In this document: positions 9,053-16,912 of the stretch, in pieces
Layout: each line of letters starts with the position of its first letter
Numbering within the stretch: the stretch's first letter is position 1
Source of the DNA: an uncultured Bacilli bacterium
GTDB lineage: Bacteria > Bacillota_I > Bacilli_A > RF39 > UBA660
Direction: 5' to 3'
Assembly: GCA_934119965.1 (NCBI GenBank)
Contig: CAKOTA010000001.1
Location: 62,001-126,000 of the forward strand
DNA length: 64,000 nucleotides
The notes under the pieces: model-generated
Database searches by the model: none
Seen by the model: only the letters and a program-made list of their open reading frames with translations
Told to the model about the DNA's origin: nothing
Made by a program: the position numbers and the translations under genes

Positions 9053-9757
9053 ATGAAACCAATAATTGGAATAATAGAATGGCCTTATGAAGATAAAGAT
9101 GGTGACAAAATATTTGAAATATTAAATGATGTTGTTAATTGTGTCATAAGAGCTGGTGGGATGCCAGTTGGAATATTTCCAACTCAAACTGAAGATTTTG
9201 TTAATACAAGATTAGATGATATTAAAAGTATGACAGTTACTGAATCAGATGATTTGCTATCAGCTGTTGATAGATGTGATGCAATTATTAAACCAGGGGC
9301 TCTAAAAATATATGAGTACGAAAGACTTATTCATTCATATACAGTTTGTAAAAATATGCCATATTTAGGAATATGTGCAGGAATGCAAATTATGTCAGGG
9401 TATAGAAGTACTATTAATAACATTAGGATAGATGAAAACAATATGATAAACCATCATCAAAAAGGTTATGCTCACGATGTTTATGCGATAAAAGACACCT
9501 TATTATCCAGAATAGTTGGAATAGATAAATTTCCTGTCTATTCAAGACATAAATATCATATAGCAGATGCTGGAGTTAATAAAGTATGTGCTGTAGCAGA
9601 AGATGGAATAATAGAAGCAATTGAAAATCCAAATTGCAATTATAATTTAGGTTTACAATGGCATCCTGAGTTTGCACCTTCTTCAGATGAAATAACTAAA
9701 AAAATATTTGAAAGTTTAATAGAAGAGGCTAAAGTATATAGTAAAATTAAAAGATAA
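9053..9757 (+). CDS. Peptidase C26 / class-I glutamine amidotransferase-like hydrolase (PuuD-type)
   Basis: A 234-residue single-domain protein. The nucleophile elbow LGICAGMQ gives Cys108, and LQWHPEF gives His204 and Glu206, completing the class-I amidotransferase triad. The overall pattern fits gamma-glutamyl hydrolases of the PuuD/C26 group rather than a synthase subunit. It starts 2 nt after the phosphatase stop, so it belongs to the capsule-regulation operon. That position suggests a role in cleaving a gamma-glutamyl or amide bond in envelope material, but the substrate is not visible. A terminator overlaps its stop codon. Confidence 0.8.
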   Translation: MKPIIGIIEWPYEDKDGDKIFEILNDVVNCVIRAGGMPVGIFPTQTEDFVNTRLDDIKSMTVTESDDLLSAVDRCDAIIKPGALKIYEYERLIHSYTVCKNMPYLGICAGMQIMSGYRSTINNIRIDENNMINHHQKGYAHDVYAIKDTLLSRIVGIDKFPVYSRHKYHIADAGVNKVCAVAEDGIIEAIENPNCNYNLGLQWHPEFAPSSDEITKKIFESLIEEAKVYSKIKR

Positions 9758-9776
9758 TTAAATTTATCTTTTTTTT
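9751..9776 (+). terminator. Terminator ending the capsule locus
   Basis: The stem AAGATAA/TTATCTT (9751-9757 with 9764-9770) is followed by a T-run. The hairpin begins within the last codons of the hydrolase gene. Confidence 0.75.
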
Positions 9777-9796
9777 GTAAACTTTTTTCAAATTTA

Positions 9797-9825
9797 TTGA
9801 GTCAAACTAATTTGTTTGATATACT
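9797..9825 (+). promoter_or_regulatory. ppdK promoter with embedded inverted repeat
   Basis: TTGAGT (9797-9802), 17 nt, then TATACT (9820-9825) with an upstream TG (9817-9818), i.e. an extended -10. The spacer is filled by an 18-bp dyad, TCAAAC-N6-GTTTGA (9802-9819), a plausible repressor operator. The regulator is unknown. Confidence 0.65.
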
Positions 9826-9854
9826 ATTATAGTAAAGGTTAAAGGAGAGATATG

Positions 9855-12488
9855 ATGACAAAGTACGTTTACAAATTTAAAGAAGGAAATGCTAATATGC
9901 GTGAACTACTTGGTGGTAAAGGTGCCAATCTAGCTGAAATGGCAAGTTTAGGGTTACCTGTACCAAACGGATTCACAATTACGACAGAAGCATGTACAGC
10001 TTACTACAAAGATGGTAAGAAAATAAGTGAAGCTATTCAAGAAGAAATAATGAGTAACTTACACGAATTAGAAATGGAAATGGGTAAAAAACTAGGTGAT
10101 GTTAATGATCCATTATTAGTATCAGTAAGAAGTGGTGCTAGAGCATCTATGCCAGGTATGATGGATACAATACTTAATCTAGGATTGAATGATGAAGCAG
10201 TAGAAGGATTTGCTAATAAAACAGGAAATCCAAGATTTGCTTATGATTCATATAGAAGATTTATCCAAATGTATTCAGATGTAGTAATGGAAGTTCCAAA
10301 ATCATTTTTTGAAAAAATCATAGATGAAATCAAAGAAGCAAAAGGAATTAAATTCGATACTGAACTTACAGTTGAAGATTTAAAAGAACTAGTAAGAAGA
10401 TTTAAAGAAGTTTATAAAACTGCTATGAATGGAGAAGAATTCCCACAAAATCCAGTAGAACAATTAATGGGTGCTGTAAAAGCAGTATTTAGAAGCTGGG
10501 ACAATCCAAGAGCAATAGTATATAGAAGAATGAATGATATTCCAGGAGATTGGGGTACTGCTGTAAATGTTCAATCAATGGTATTTGGTAATAAAGGTGA
10601 AACATCAGGTACTGGTGTAGCATTTACGCGTAATCCATCAACAGGAGAAAAAGGAATATTTGGTGAATATTTAATTAATGCACAAGGTGAAGATGTAGTT
10701 GCCGGAGTAAGAACTCCACAACCAATAACTAAACTACAAGAAGATTTACCTGAATGCTATAATGAATTTATGGAATTAGCTCATAAACTAGAAAATCATT
10801 ATAGAGATATGCAAGATATGGAATTCACTATTGAAGAAGGTAAACTATATTTCTTACAAACTCGTAATGGTAAAAGAACTGCTCCAGCGGCTATTAAAAT
10901 TGCTTGTGATTTAGTAGATGAAGGAATGATTACTCCTGAAGAAGCAGTACTTAGAATTGAAGCTAAATCATTAGATCAATTATTACATCCAATGTTTGAT
11001 AGTGAATCACTTAAAAATGGTGAAGTAATAGGTCAAGCACTTCCAGCAAGTCCAGGTGCTGCAGCTGGTAAAGTAGTATTTACTGCTGAAGAAGCAAAAA
11101 AACTTGGAATAGGTGGAAATGGTGAAAGAGTTATTTTAGTTAGACTAGAAACAACTCCAGAAGACATCGAAGGTATGGTTGCAAGTCAAGGTATCTTAAC
11201 AGTTCGTGGTGGTATGACAAGTCATGCTGCTGTAGTTGCTCGTGGTATGGGAACTTGCTGTGTATCTGGATGTGGTGAAATCAAAATAAATGAAGAAGAA
11301 AAACATTTTGAACTAGGTGGTTATACATTCCACGAAGGTGACTATATTTCATTAGATGGTACAACTGGAAAAATTTATAAAGGCGATATCAAAACAGTTG
11401 AAGCAACTGTAACTGGTGATTTTGGTAGAATTATGAATTGGGCTGATAAATATAGAACATTAGGTGTTAGAACTAATGCTGATAATCCAAGAGATACTAA
11501 AAAAGCAGTTGAATTAGGTGCTGAAGGAATTGGTCTATGCCGTACAGAACACATGTTCTTTGATGAAGAAAGAATACCTAAAATAAGAAAAATGATTTTA
11601 TCTGAAACAGTAGAAGGTAGAACAGAGGCTTTAAATGAGTTAATACCATTCCAAAAAGGTGATTTTAAAGCAATGTATAAAGAATTAAAAGGATTACCAA
11701 TGACAGTTCGTTATTTAGATCCACCATTACATGAATTTTTACCAACTGCAGAAGAAGATATTATTGCTTTAGCACATGATATGAATGTTACAGTAGAACA
11801 TTTAAAAAACAAAATAGATGAATTACATGAATTCAATCCAATGATGGGACACAGAGGTTGTAGATTAGCTGTTACTTATCCAGAAATAGCTAGAATGCAA
11901 ACAAGAGCATTAATGGAAGCCGCAATTGAAGTTCACGAAGAAGATGGATATGATATTACAGTTGAAATTATGATTCCATTAGTTGGCGAAGTAAAAGAAC
12001 TTAAATTTGTAAAAGATGTTGTTGTTGAAACAGCAGAACTAGTTAAAAAAGAGAAAAACTCAGATATTAAATATCATATCGGAACAATGATTGAAATACC
12101 AAGAGCTGCTATTACAGCTGATAAAATAGCAACAGAAGCTGAATTCTTTAGCTTTGGTACAAATGATTTAACTCAAATGACATTTGGTTTCTCAAGAGAT
12201 GATGCTGGTAAATTCTTAGATTCTTATTATCAAAATAAGATTTATGAATCTGATCCATTTGCTAAAATCGATTTTGAGGGTGTCGGAGAATTAATTAAAA
12301 TGGCAGTTAATAAAGGTAAACAAACAAGACCTGATATTAAATTAGGAATTTGTGGTGAACATGGTGGTGATCCTGCGTCAGTTGAATTCTGTCATAATAC
12401 TGGATTAACTTATGTTTCTTGTTCTCCATATAGAGTTCCAATTGCTAGATTAGCAGCAGCTCAAGCAGCTATTAAGTCAAATAAATAA
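9855..12488 (+). CDS. ppdK: Pyruvate, phosphate dikinase
   Basis: A 877-residue enzyme interconverting ATP, pyruvate and phosphate with AMP, PEP and diphosphate. The N-terminal nucleotide-binding half has LLGGKGANLAEM and VSVRSGARASMPGMMDT. The phospho-His domain has GGMTSHAAVVARGMG with the catalytic His near residue 457. The C-terminal PEP-binding barrel has GLCRTEHMFF, GTNDLTQ and the catalytic-Cys region LGICGEHGGDP near residue 833. The length is normal. ATG 9852 and ATG 9855 are adjacent; AAAGGAG (9841-9847) is better spaced for 9855. It is monocistronic, with its own promoter and terminator, and likely supports a PPi-linked glycolysis or gluconeogenesis. Confidence 0.97.
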   Translation: MTKYVYKFKEGNANMRELLGGKGANLAEMASLGLPVPNGFTITTEACTAYYKDGKKISEAIQEEIMSNLHELEMEMGKKLGDVNDPLLVSVRSGARASMPGMMDTILNLGLNDEAVEGFANKTGNPRFAYDSYRRFIQMYSDVVMEVPKSFFEKIIDEIKEAKGIKFDTELTVEDLKELVRRFKEVYKTAMNGEEFPQNPVEQLMGAVKAVFRSWDNPRAIVYRRMNDIPGDWGTAVNVQSMVFGNKGETSGTGVAFTRNPSTGEKGIFGEYLINAQGEDVVAGVRTPQPITKLQEDLPECYNEFMELAHKLENHYRDMQDMEFTIEEGKLYFLQTRNGKRTAPAAIKIACDLVDEGMITPEEAVLRIEAKSLDQLLHPMFDSESLKNGEVIGQALPASPGAAAGKVVFTAEEAKKLGIGGNGERVILVRLETTPEDIEGMVASQGILTVRGGMTSHAAVVARGMGTCCVSGCGEIKINEEEKHFELGGYTFHEGDYISLDGTTGKIYKGDIKTVEATVTGDFGRIMNWADKYRTLGVRTNADNPRDTKKAVELGAEGIGLCRTEHMFFDEERIPKIRKMILSETVEGRTEALNELIPFQKGDFKAMYKELKGLPMTVRYLDPPLHEFLPTAEEDIIALAHDMNVTVEHLKNKIDELHEFNPMMGHRGCRLAVTYPEIARMQTRALMEAAIEVHEEDGYDITVEIMIPLVGEVKELKFVKDVVVETAELVKKEKNSDIKYHIGTMIEIPRAAITADKIATEAEFFSFGTNDLTQMTFGFSRDDAGKFLDSYYQNKIYESDPFAKIDFEGVGELIKMAVNKGKQTRPDIKLGICGEHGGDPASVEFCHNTGLTYVSCSPYRVPIARLAAAQAAIKSNK

Positions 12489-12494
12489 TAAAAT

Positions 12495-12524
12495 AAACTA
12501 AGATAGAAAATATCTTAGTTTTTA
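12495..12524 (+). terminator. Terminator of ppdK
   Basis: An 11-bp stem AAACTAAGATA/TATCTTAGTTT (12495-12505 with 12511-12521), GAAAA loop, then T-rich tail. Confidence 0.85.
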
Positions 12525-12691
12525 ATTATACTATAATTAATTTTAATATGATATAATAATATAAACTGATAATATTTAATACTAGAAAATAATGAAAATT
12601 ACTAGTTAAGTTGACTTAAAAAATGTTGAACAAAAATAGAAAATGTTAAATATTTAGGTTTCGAATTTTAAAATAGAAAAAGAGTGATAAA

Positions 12692-13684
12692 ATGGTAGAT
12701 TACATTAATAATCTAATTAAAAAATTTAATTATGATGTAAATTATTATGAAAAAAATATACCAGACAAGAGTATGTTTCTGATTAATCTTAAAAATCTAA
12801 TTAAAGATACGACTAAAACAATTTATGAAACAAATGATATTATATTAAAAAATGAAAATACTAAAAAGTTAAGTCGATACTATGATTTATTATATTATAT
12901 AAATGGAAAAGAAGACAAAGGGACAATGTATGTTCTTGATAATGAGATATCTTCTTTACCACCTGTATATATTGTTGACCAAAAACCAGAATTATTCGAA
13001 ATAGATTATAATTTATTGAGTGATATCGATATTAGTCAAGGATTGACAGAAGAACAAGCAAATGAATTATTAAAATGGACAGTAAACAATACTAGAGAAA
13101 ACTTAAATATATCAAATAGTGACAATAAAGAAGATGTTTATGAAAATTGTTTTTTAGGTGGAACATGCGGATTTTCTCAATTTTCCTCTTTGTATCCACT
13201 TCAAAAGTTAGGATTAACTATAACTATAAATAATATGAGTTCTTTGAATAATTATGGGCACGCGTTCGGAACATTAATTATTCCTATAAATAGAAATGGA
13301 AATATTATTAATAAACGTTATTTAATAGATTGCACATATAATCAGTTTTTTGGTATTCAAAATAATGTCGTTAGCAGGTATATAAATGATAAACTTGATG
13401 CTGGTTTCTTTGTGGCCCAAGATGAAGAAAAGATAGAGTTTGCTAAAGAACTATTAAAAAATGGATTTGTTGAAGCAAGTTTGAGTAATTTAGAAAAATA
13501 TTTGAAACCTTTTTATGCTATGTCACTTTCAAAAGAAGAAATTGGCCAAATTGATACGAAATTTTCTAAAATAGATATTATAGATTTATTAGAAAATCAT
13601 CAAAGAGAGTTTGATTATACTGAAGAAGAATTTGTTGATTGGGGAATGAATTTAGATACGAAGTTTAATTCAAAGAAACTTTAA
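12692..13684 (+). CDS. Unknown protein with a transglutaminase/papain-like Cys-His-Asp signature
   Basis: A 330-residue protein I cannot assign to a named family. An N-terminal charged, probably helical region of about 150 residues is followed by CFLGGTCGFSQFSS (Cys159), NNYGHAFGTLIIP (His190) and YLIDCTYNQFF (Asp213). The order and spacing match the C-H-D triad of transglutaminase-like cysteine hydrolases. No signal peptide or membrane helix is seen, so it is likely cytoplasmic unless exported another way. It starts at ATG 12692 after GAGTGATAAA. The 203 nt upstream hold the ppdK terminator and AT-rich DNA with only weak promoter-like boxes. Two further unknown genes follow in the same direction. 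Confidence 0.55.
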   Translation: MVDYINNLIKKFNYDVNYYEKNIPDKSMFLINLKNLIKDTTKTIYETNDIILKNENTKKLSRYYDLLYYINGKEDKGTMYVLDNEISSLPPVYIVDQKPELFEIDYNLLSDIDISQGLTEEQANELLKWTVNNTRENLNISNSDNKEDVYENCFLGGTCGFSQFSSLYPLQKLGLTITINNMSSLNNYGHAFGTLIIPINRNGNIINKRYLIDCTYNQFFGIQNNVVSRYINDKLDAGFFVAQDEEKIEFAKELLKNGFVEASLSNLEKYLKPFYAMSLSKEEIGQIDTKFSKIDIIDLLENHQREFDYTEEEFVDWGMNLDTKFNSKKL

Positions 13685-13750
13685 TAAAAGTATTGTTTTT
13701 TCCAACAAAATATTGTAGCATAGAATATAAATAAAAGATTGGATGATATT

Positions 13751-14458
13751 ATGGAAATTATTAAACGAAATAATGAATTAGGTATAAAAGATATTTTTTT
13801 GAAAGAAAATAATAAAAAACTATCATTTTTCTTTGGTGGAAATGGTGATTTATATTGGAAAATTGATAATATGTTTGATATAGAAAAAACTTATGAAAGA
13901 TTTGTTCCAAAGTTTAATTCTTTTATAATAACAAAGGAAAATTTTATGTTATATTTTATATTTGAACAATTGTATTTAGACATAAAGAATATTAATATTT
14001 TTGATAAAAAAGAATATGACTTTCCTCCATATGTAGAAACAGATGAAGAAAAAATTGAATATATAAAACATAAAAAAGAAATAAAAAAAAATTATCGTAG
14101 ATTAAATATTTCAAACTATAATGAACTATTTGATGAAGAAAATAAAATAATTACTTGGTATTCTGATGAAGTAGCTCATGAAGTATCTAATATTTTAAAA
14201 ATCAAAAAAATGAAAGATATATTTAAAGTATCATTTTATACTCAACCGGATATAGAAGGTTATGACAAAGAAGTTAATTGGTTATTAGGCGGAATAACAG
14301 TCAGAATTAGAAATTCTGGAAGTAGATATAGTCCATTTAATATTACATTTATGAGGATGTATAATAGACTTCAAGAATTAGAAAATATATATGATATTGG
14401 ACATCAATACCATATAGAAGAATATTTGTATTCTAAACAAAAAGTATTAAAAAAATAA
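13751..14458 (+). CDS. Unknown 235-residue protein
   Basis: No family recognised. The protein has no membrane segment or signal peptide and is rich in Lys, Asn, Ile and aromatic residues. Its C-terminal half (WLLGGITVRIRNSGSRYS then FMRMYNRLQELE) looks like a beta-rich core followed by a helix. A TTG at 13739 is in frame, but ATG 13751 is preferred because GGATGATATT precedes it. It lies 66 nt after the Cys-His-Asp gene and 12 nt before the next gene, so the three may be co-transcribed. A partner or immunity role for the first gene is possible but is only inference. Confidence 0.5.
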   Translation: MEIIKRNNELGIKDIFLKENNKKLSFFFGGNGDLYWKIDNMFDIEKTYERFVPKFNSFIITKENFMLYFIFEQLYLDIKNINIFDKKEYDFPPYVETDEEKIEYIKHKKEIKKNYRRLNISNYNELFDEENKIITWYSDEVAHEVSNILKIKKMKDIFKVSFYTQPDIEGYDKEVNWLLGGITVRIRNSGSRYSPFNITFMRMYNRLQELENIYDIGHQYHIEEYLYSKQKVLKK

Positions 14459-14470
14459 AGGAATGATAAT

Positions 14471-15542
14471 GTGTACGATATATGTGTAGAAGATAATAGA
14501 AAAACAATTGTTAATCAATTAAAAAAATATGATATTTTGAATTTATTTAAAAACAAAGATGAAATGATTATTTGGATAACGGAACTAAATGAATTACAAA
14601 TTAATAACTTTTTAAATTTAAACATTAATCCAGAAAAAATAAAGTTTGATTCAAAATTATTGATTGATAAAAATCTATTAAATCAATTAGATTACATAAA
14701 AAAAGTAAATGCAATTGCCAGTATTGATAATGCAGAAGGTTGCTACCACCTATTTGAATATTTAATAAGAGAAGAATTTTTAGAAAGTGAAAAATTCTAT
14801 CAAGACATAGAAACTTTAAAAAAGATGGAATCTGCTAGAACAGGATTATGGATTATTGGAGATCCAGTATTTATTAATAGCCCTTACCATGATGAAGACT
14901 TTGAACTATTAGCCACAGTAAAAGATACAAGTGATAAAAAATTTGATTATGTAGTTTGTGATGCTATTGCAACAGTGGCTGGTAATATAGATTCAATAAG
15001 AAGTGAATACCATAGACAAGATTTACAAACAATTGTTAAATATGGATCTAGTGCATTACAATTATCTCATTCTTATCCTGAAAGATGTATTAATTATCTA
15101 GCTACTAATCCCGTATCATTAAATGATAATTATCATTTAGAAAATATGGAAATATTAGCCCAAAATGTTGATATTGGTAATTTCTTATATGCTGTTATGA
15201 CTGATAAAAAAAACAATAAAAAAAGATAATTATAGAAGAATAATTAGAGAAATGATTGATAATAAAAATAATAAAGCATATGTGTTTCTAGTTTGTTATT
15301 ATGCTATTGGTGCGGATAAAGCAAAAATGGCTCAAAATATTTTAGAACATAATTATTTCTATGAAATAAATGAATCTTATGATATTAAAAAATTAATAGA
15401 AAAAGTTGATGAAAGAATAAATATAGTAAATGGTGATTTTAAAGAAACAGATAACTATGGAATTGAATGTAATGATTCAGTCAATCCAATGAGTAAAACA
15501 AAAAAATTAATCAAAAAAATATTTAAGAAACAATGTAAATAA
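14471..15542 (+). pseudogene. Frameshifted gene for an unknown helical-repeat-like protein
   Basis: The first open frame starts at GTG 14471 (AAAGGA upstream) and stops at 15229. A second frame, whose first ATG is at 15252, continues to 15542. In that frame, codons upstream of 15252 read DNYRRIIREM without a stop back into the homopolymer region, so the two frames join naturally if one A is removed from the A8 (15206-15213) or A7 (15218-15224) run. The joined product would be about 357 residues. Its middle shows regular short helical-looking units (NSPYHDEDFELLA, VCDAIATVAGN, RSEYHRQDLQTI, GSSALQLSHSY). It may be a true pseudogene, a sequencing error or a slippage-controlled gene. Confidence 0.6.
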
Positions 15543-15549
15543 TTGTAAA

Positions 15550-15576
15550 AAGAATTGAATAACAATTCTTTTTTTT
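15550..15576 (+). terminator. Terminator of the accessory gene group
   Basis: The stem AAGAATTG/CAATTCTT (15550-15557 with 15563-15570) is followed by a run of T. Confidence 0.85.
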
Positions 15577-15598
15577 ATATAATAAATATGGTGATAGT

Positions 15599-16498
15599 AT
15601 GAAAGTAATTTGTATAGGACATGCGGCCTATGATATAACAATTCCTGTTGAAAAATTTATAACAGAAAATACAAAAAATAGATTAGAAGGAATATTGGAA
15701 TGTGGTGGAGGACCCGCTAATAATGCTGCATATCTGTTAGGTAAATGGGGTATGGATGTAACATTTATGGGTGTTATTGGTAATGATGAATATGGCAAAT
15801 ATATAAAAAAAGAACTAGAAAGTGTTAATGTTGACACTAGATATATTCAAGTAAATGATCGATATAAAACTACATCTAGTTTTATAATTGCTAATATGTC
15901 TACAGGTAGTAGAACAATATTAACATATAGATCAAACAAATTAAAATTAACTGATGTGAATATTGATTTTAGACCAGACATAATATTAGTTGATGGTCAA
16001 GAACCAGAAATGTCAAAAAAAATAATAAAAGAAAATCCAAATGCAATAAGTATAATAGATGCTGGAAGACCAACAGATGAAATAATAGAACTTGCTAAAA
16101 TGGTAGACTATGTCGTTTGTTCAAAAGAATTTGCTGAAACAGTAGCTGATTTTAAATTCGATGATAGAGATGATTATTCATATGATTTAATATGCCAAGC
16201 TTTAAAACAAGAATTTAATGGAAAAATTGTTGTAACATTAGAAGATAAAGGCTGTGTTTATGAAATAAATGATCACTTTAAAAAAGTACCAGGAATTAAA
16301 ATGGATGCAATCGATACAACTGGAGCAGGTGATATTTTCCATGGGGCATTTACTTATGGAATCGCAAAAAAATTACCATTAGAAGAAACATTAAAGTTTG
16401 CTAATATAGTTGCAGGATTATCTGTTACTAGATTAGGAAGTAAAAATTCAATGTTTACTTTAGAAGAAATAAAGGAAAAAATGAATGAGTGTAAATAA
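15599..16498 (+). CDS. PfkB/ribokinase-family carbohydrate kinase
   Basis: A 299-residue sugar kinase. The N-terminal GHAAYDITIPV and GGGPANNAAYLLGKWG form the sugar-binding part. The C-terminal signature DTTGAGDIFHGAFTYG (near residues 238-253) holds the catalytic Asp and the anion hole. Residues 95-115 (TTSSFIIANMSTGSRTILTY) resemble the lid of ribokinase-like enzymes. The substrate could be fructose, ribose or a related sugar or nucleoside; sequence alone does not decide. ATG 15599 follows GGTGATA. It overlaps the next (smr) gene by 14 nt, so the two are coupled. Confidence 0.85.
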   Translation: MKVICIGHAAYDITIPVEKFITENTKNRLEGILECGGGPANNAAYLLGKWGMDVTFMGVIGNDEYGKYIKKELESVNVDTRYIQVNDRYKTTSSFIIANMSTGSRTILTYRSNKLKLTDVNIDFRPDIILVDGQEPEMSKKIIKENPNAISIIDAGRPTDEIIELAKMVDYVVCSKEFAETVADFKFDDRDDYSYDLICQALKQEFNGKIVVTLEDKGCVYEINDHFKKVPGIKMDAIDTTGAGDIFHGAFTYGIAKKLPLEETLKFANIVAGLSVTRLGSKNSMFTLEEIKEKMNECK

Positions 16499-16748
16499 CA
16501 TATTTACCAAGAATTTACCTAGTTTGGATTTGCATGGAGAAACAAGAGATACTGCTAGAGTATTAATCAATGATTTTATAAGAGATAACATTAAAATGAA
16601 AAATGATAAAATTTTAATTATTCACGGTATAGGAACTGGAATATTAAAAAAAGAAACACAAGTTGTTTTATCTAATAATAAAAATGTCATAGAATATGGT
16701 TTAGATTATATGAATGAGGGGAGTACGATTGTTCGTCTCAAAATTTGA
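16485..16748 (+). CDS. Small Smr-domain protein
   Basis: An 87-residue protein consisting almost wholly of a Smr domain, as found at the C-terminus of MutS2. The signature LDLHGETRDTA (about 15-25) and IIHGIGTGILKKE (about 45-57) are clear. Smr domains act as nucleases on DNA or, as more recently shown for MutS2, on mRNA linked to collided ribosomes. A stand-alone version this short lacks any ATPase. It overlaps the sugar kinase gene. No good ribosome-binding site is visible other than GAAGAAATAAAGGAA upstream. Confidence 0.8.
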   Translation: MSVNNIFTKNLPSLDLHGETRDTARVLINDFIRDNIKMKNDKILIIHGIGTGILKKETQVVLSNNKNVIEYGLDYMNEGSTIVRLKI

Positions 16749-16851
16749 CTTTTTCCTTAAAAAGTGGTATATTTTATATATCAACAAAGAAGTACATTTT
16801 ATTAAAAAATAAGTGATTTATTGACTTTTTCAAAAAAATGTTCGTTGAAAG

Positions 16852-16880
16852 TTGACAAATTAATTATTGTGTGATAGTAT
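16852..16880 (+). promoter_or_regulatory. Promoter of the surface-protein pair
   Basis: TTGACA (16852-16857), 17-nt spacer, TAGTAT (16875-16880) with TG at 16872-16873. The -35 is perfect and the -10 is extended, placing the start of transcription about 25 nt before the 16913 gene. Confidence 0.75.
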
Positions 16881-16912
16881 AGTCGACATAAATTCGAAAA
16901 GGGGGAGTATTT

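Noticed and set aside
12525..12691. Promoter boxes upstream of the Cys-His-Asp gene
   Set aside because: TATAAT- and TTGAC-like words exist but no pair has correct spacing near the start; not listed as a feature.
16821..16857. Second promoter (TTGACT at 16821) before the surface-protein pair
   Set aside because: No -10 box at proper spacing; the TTGACA at 16852 explains expression.
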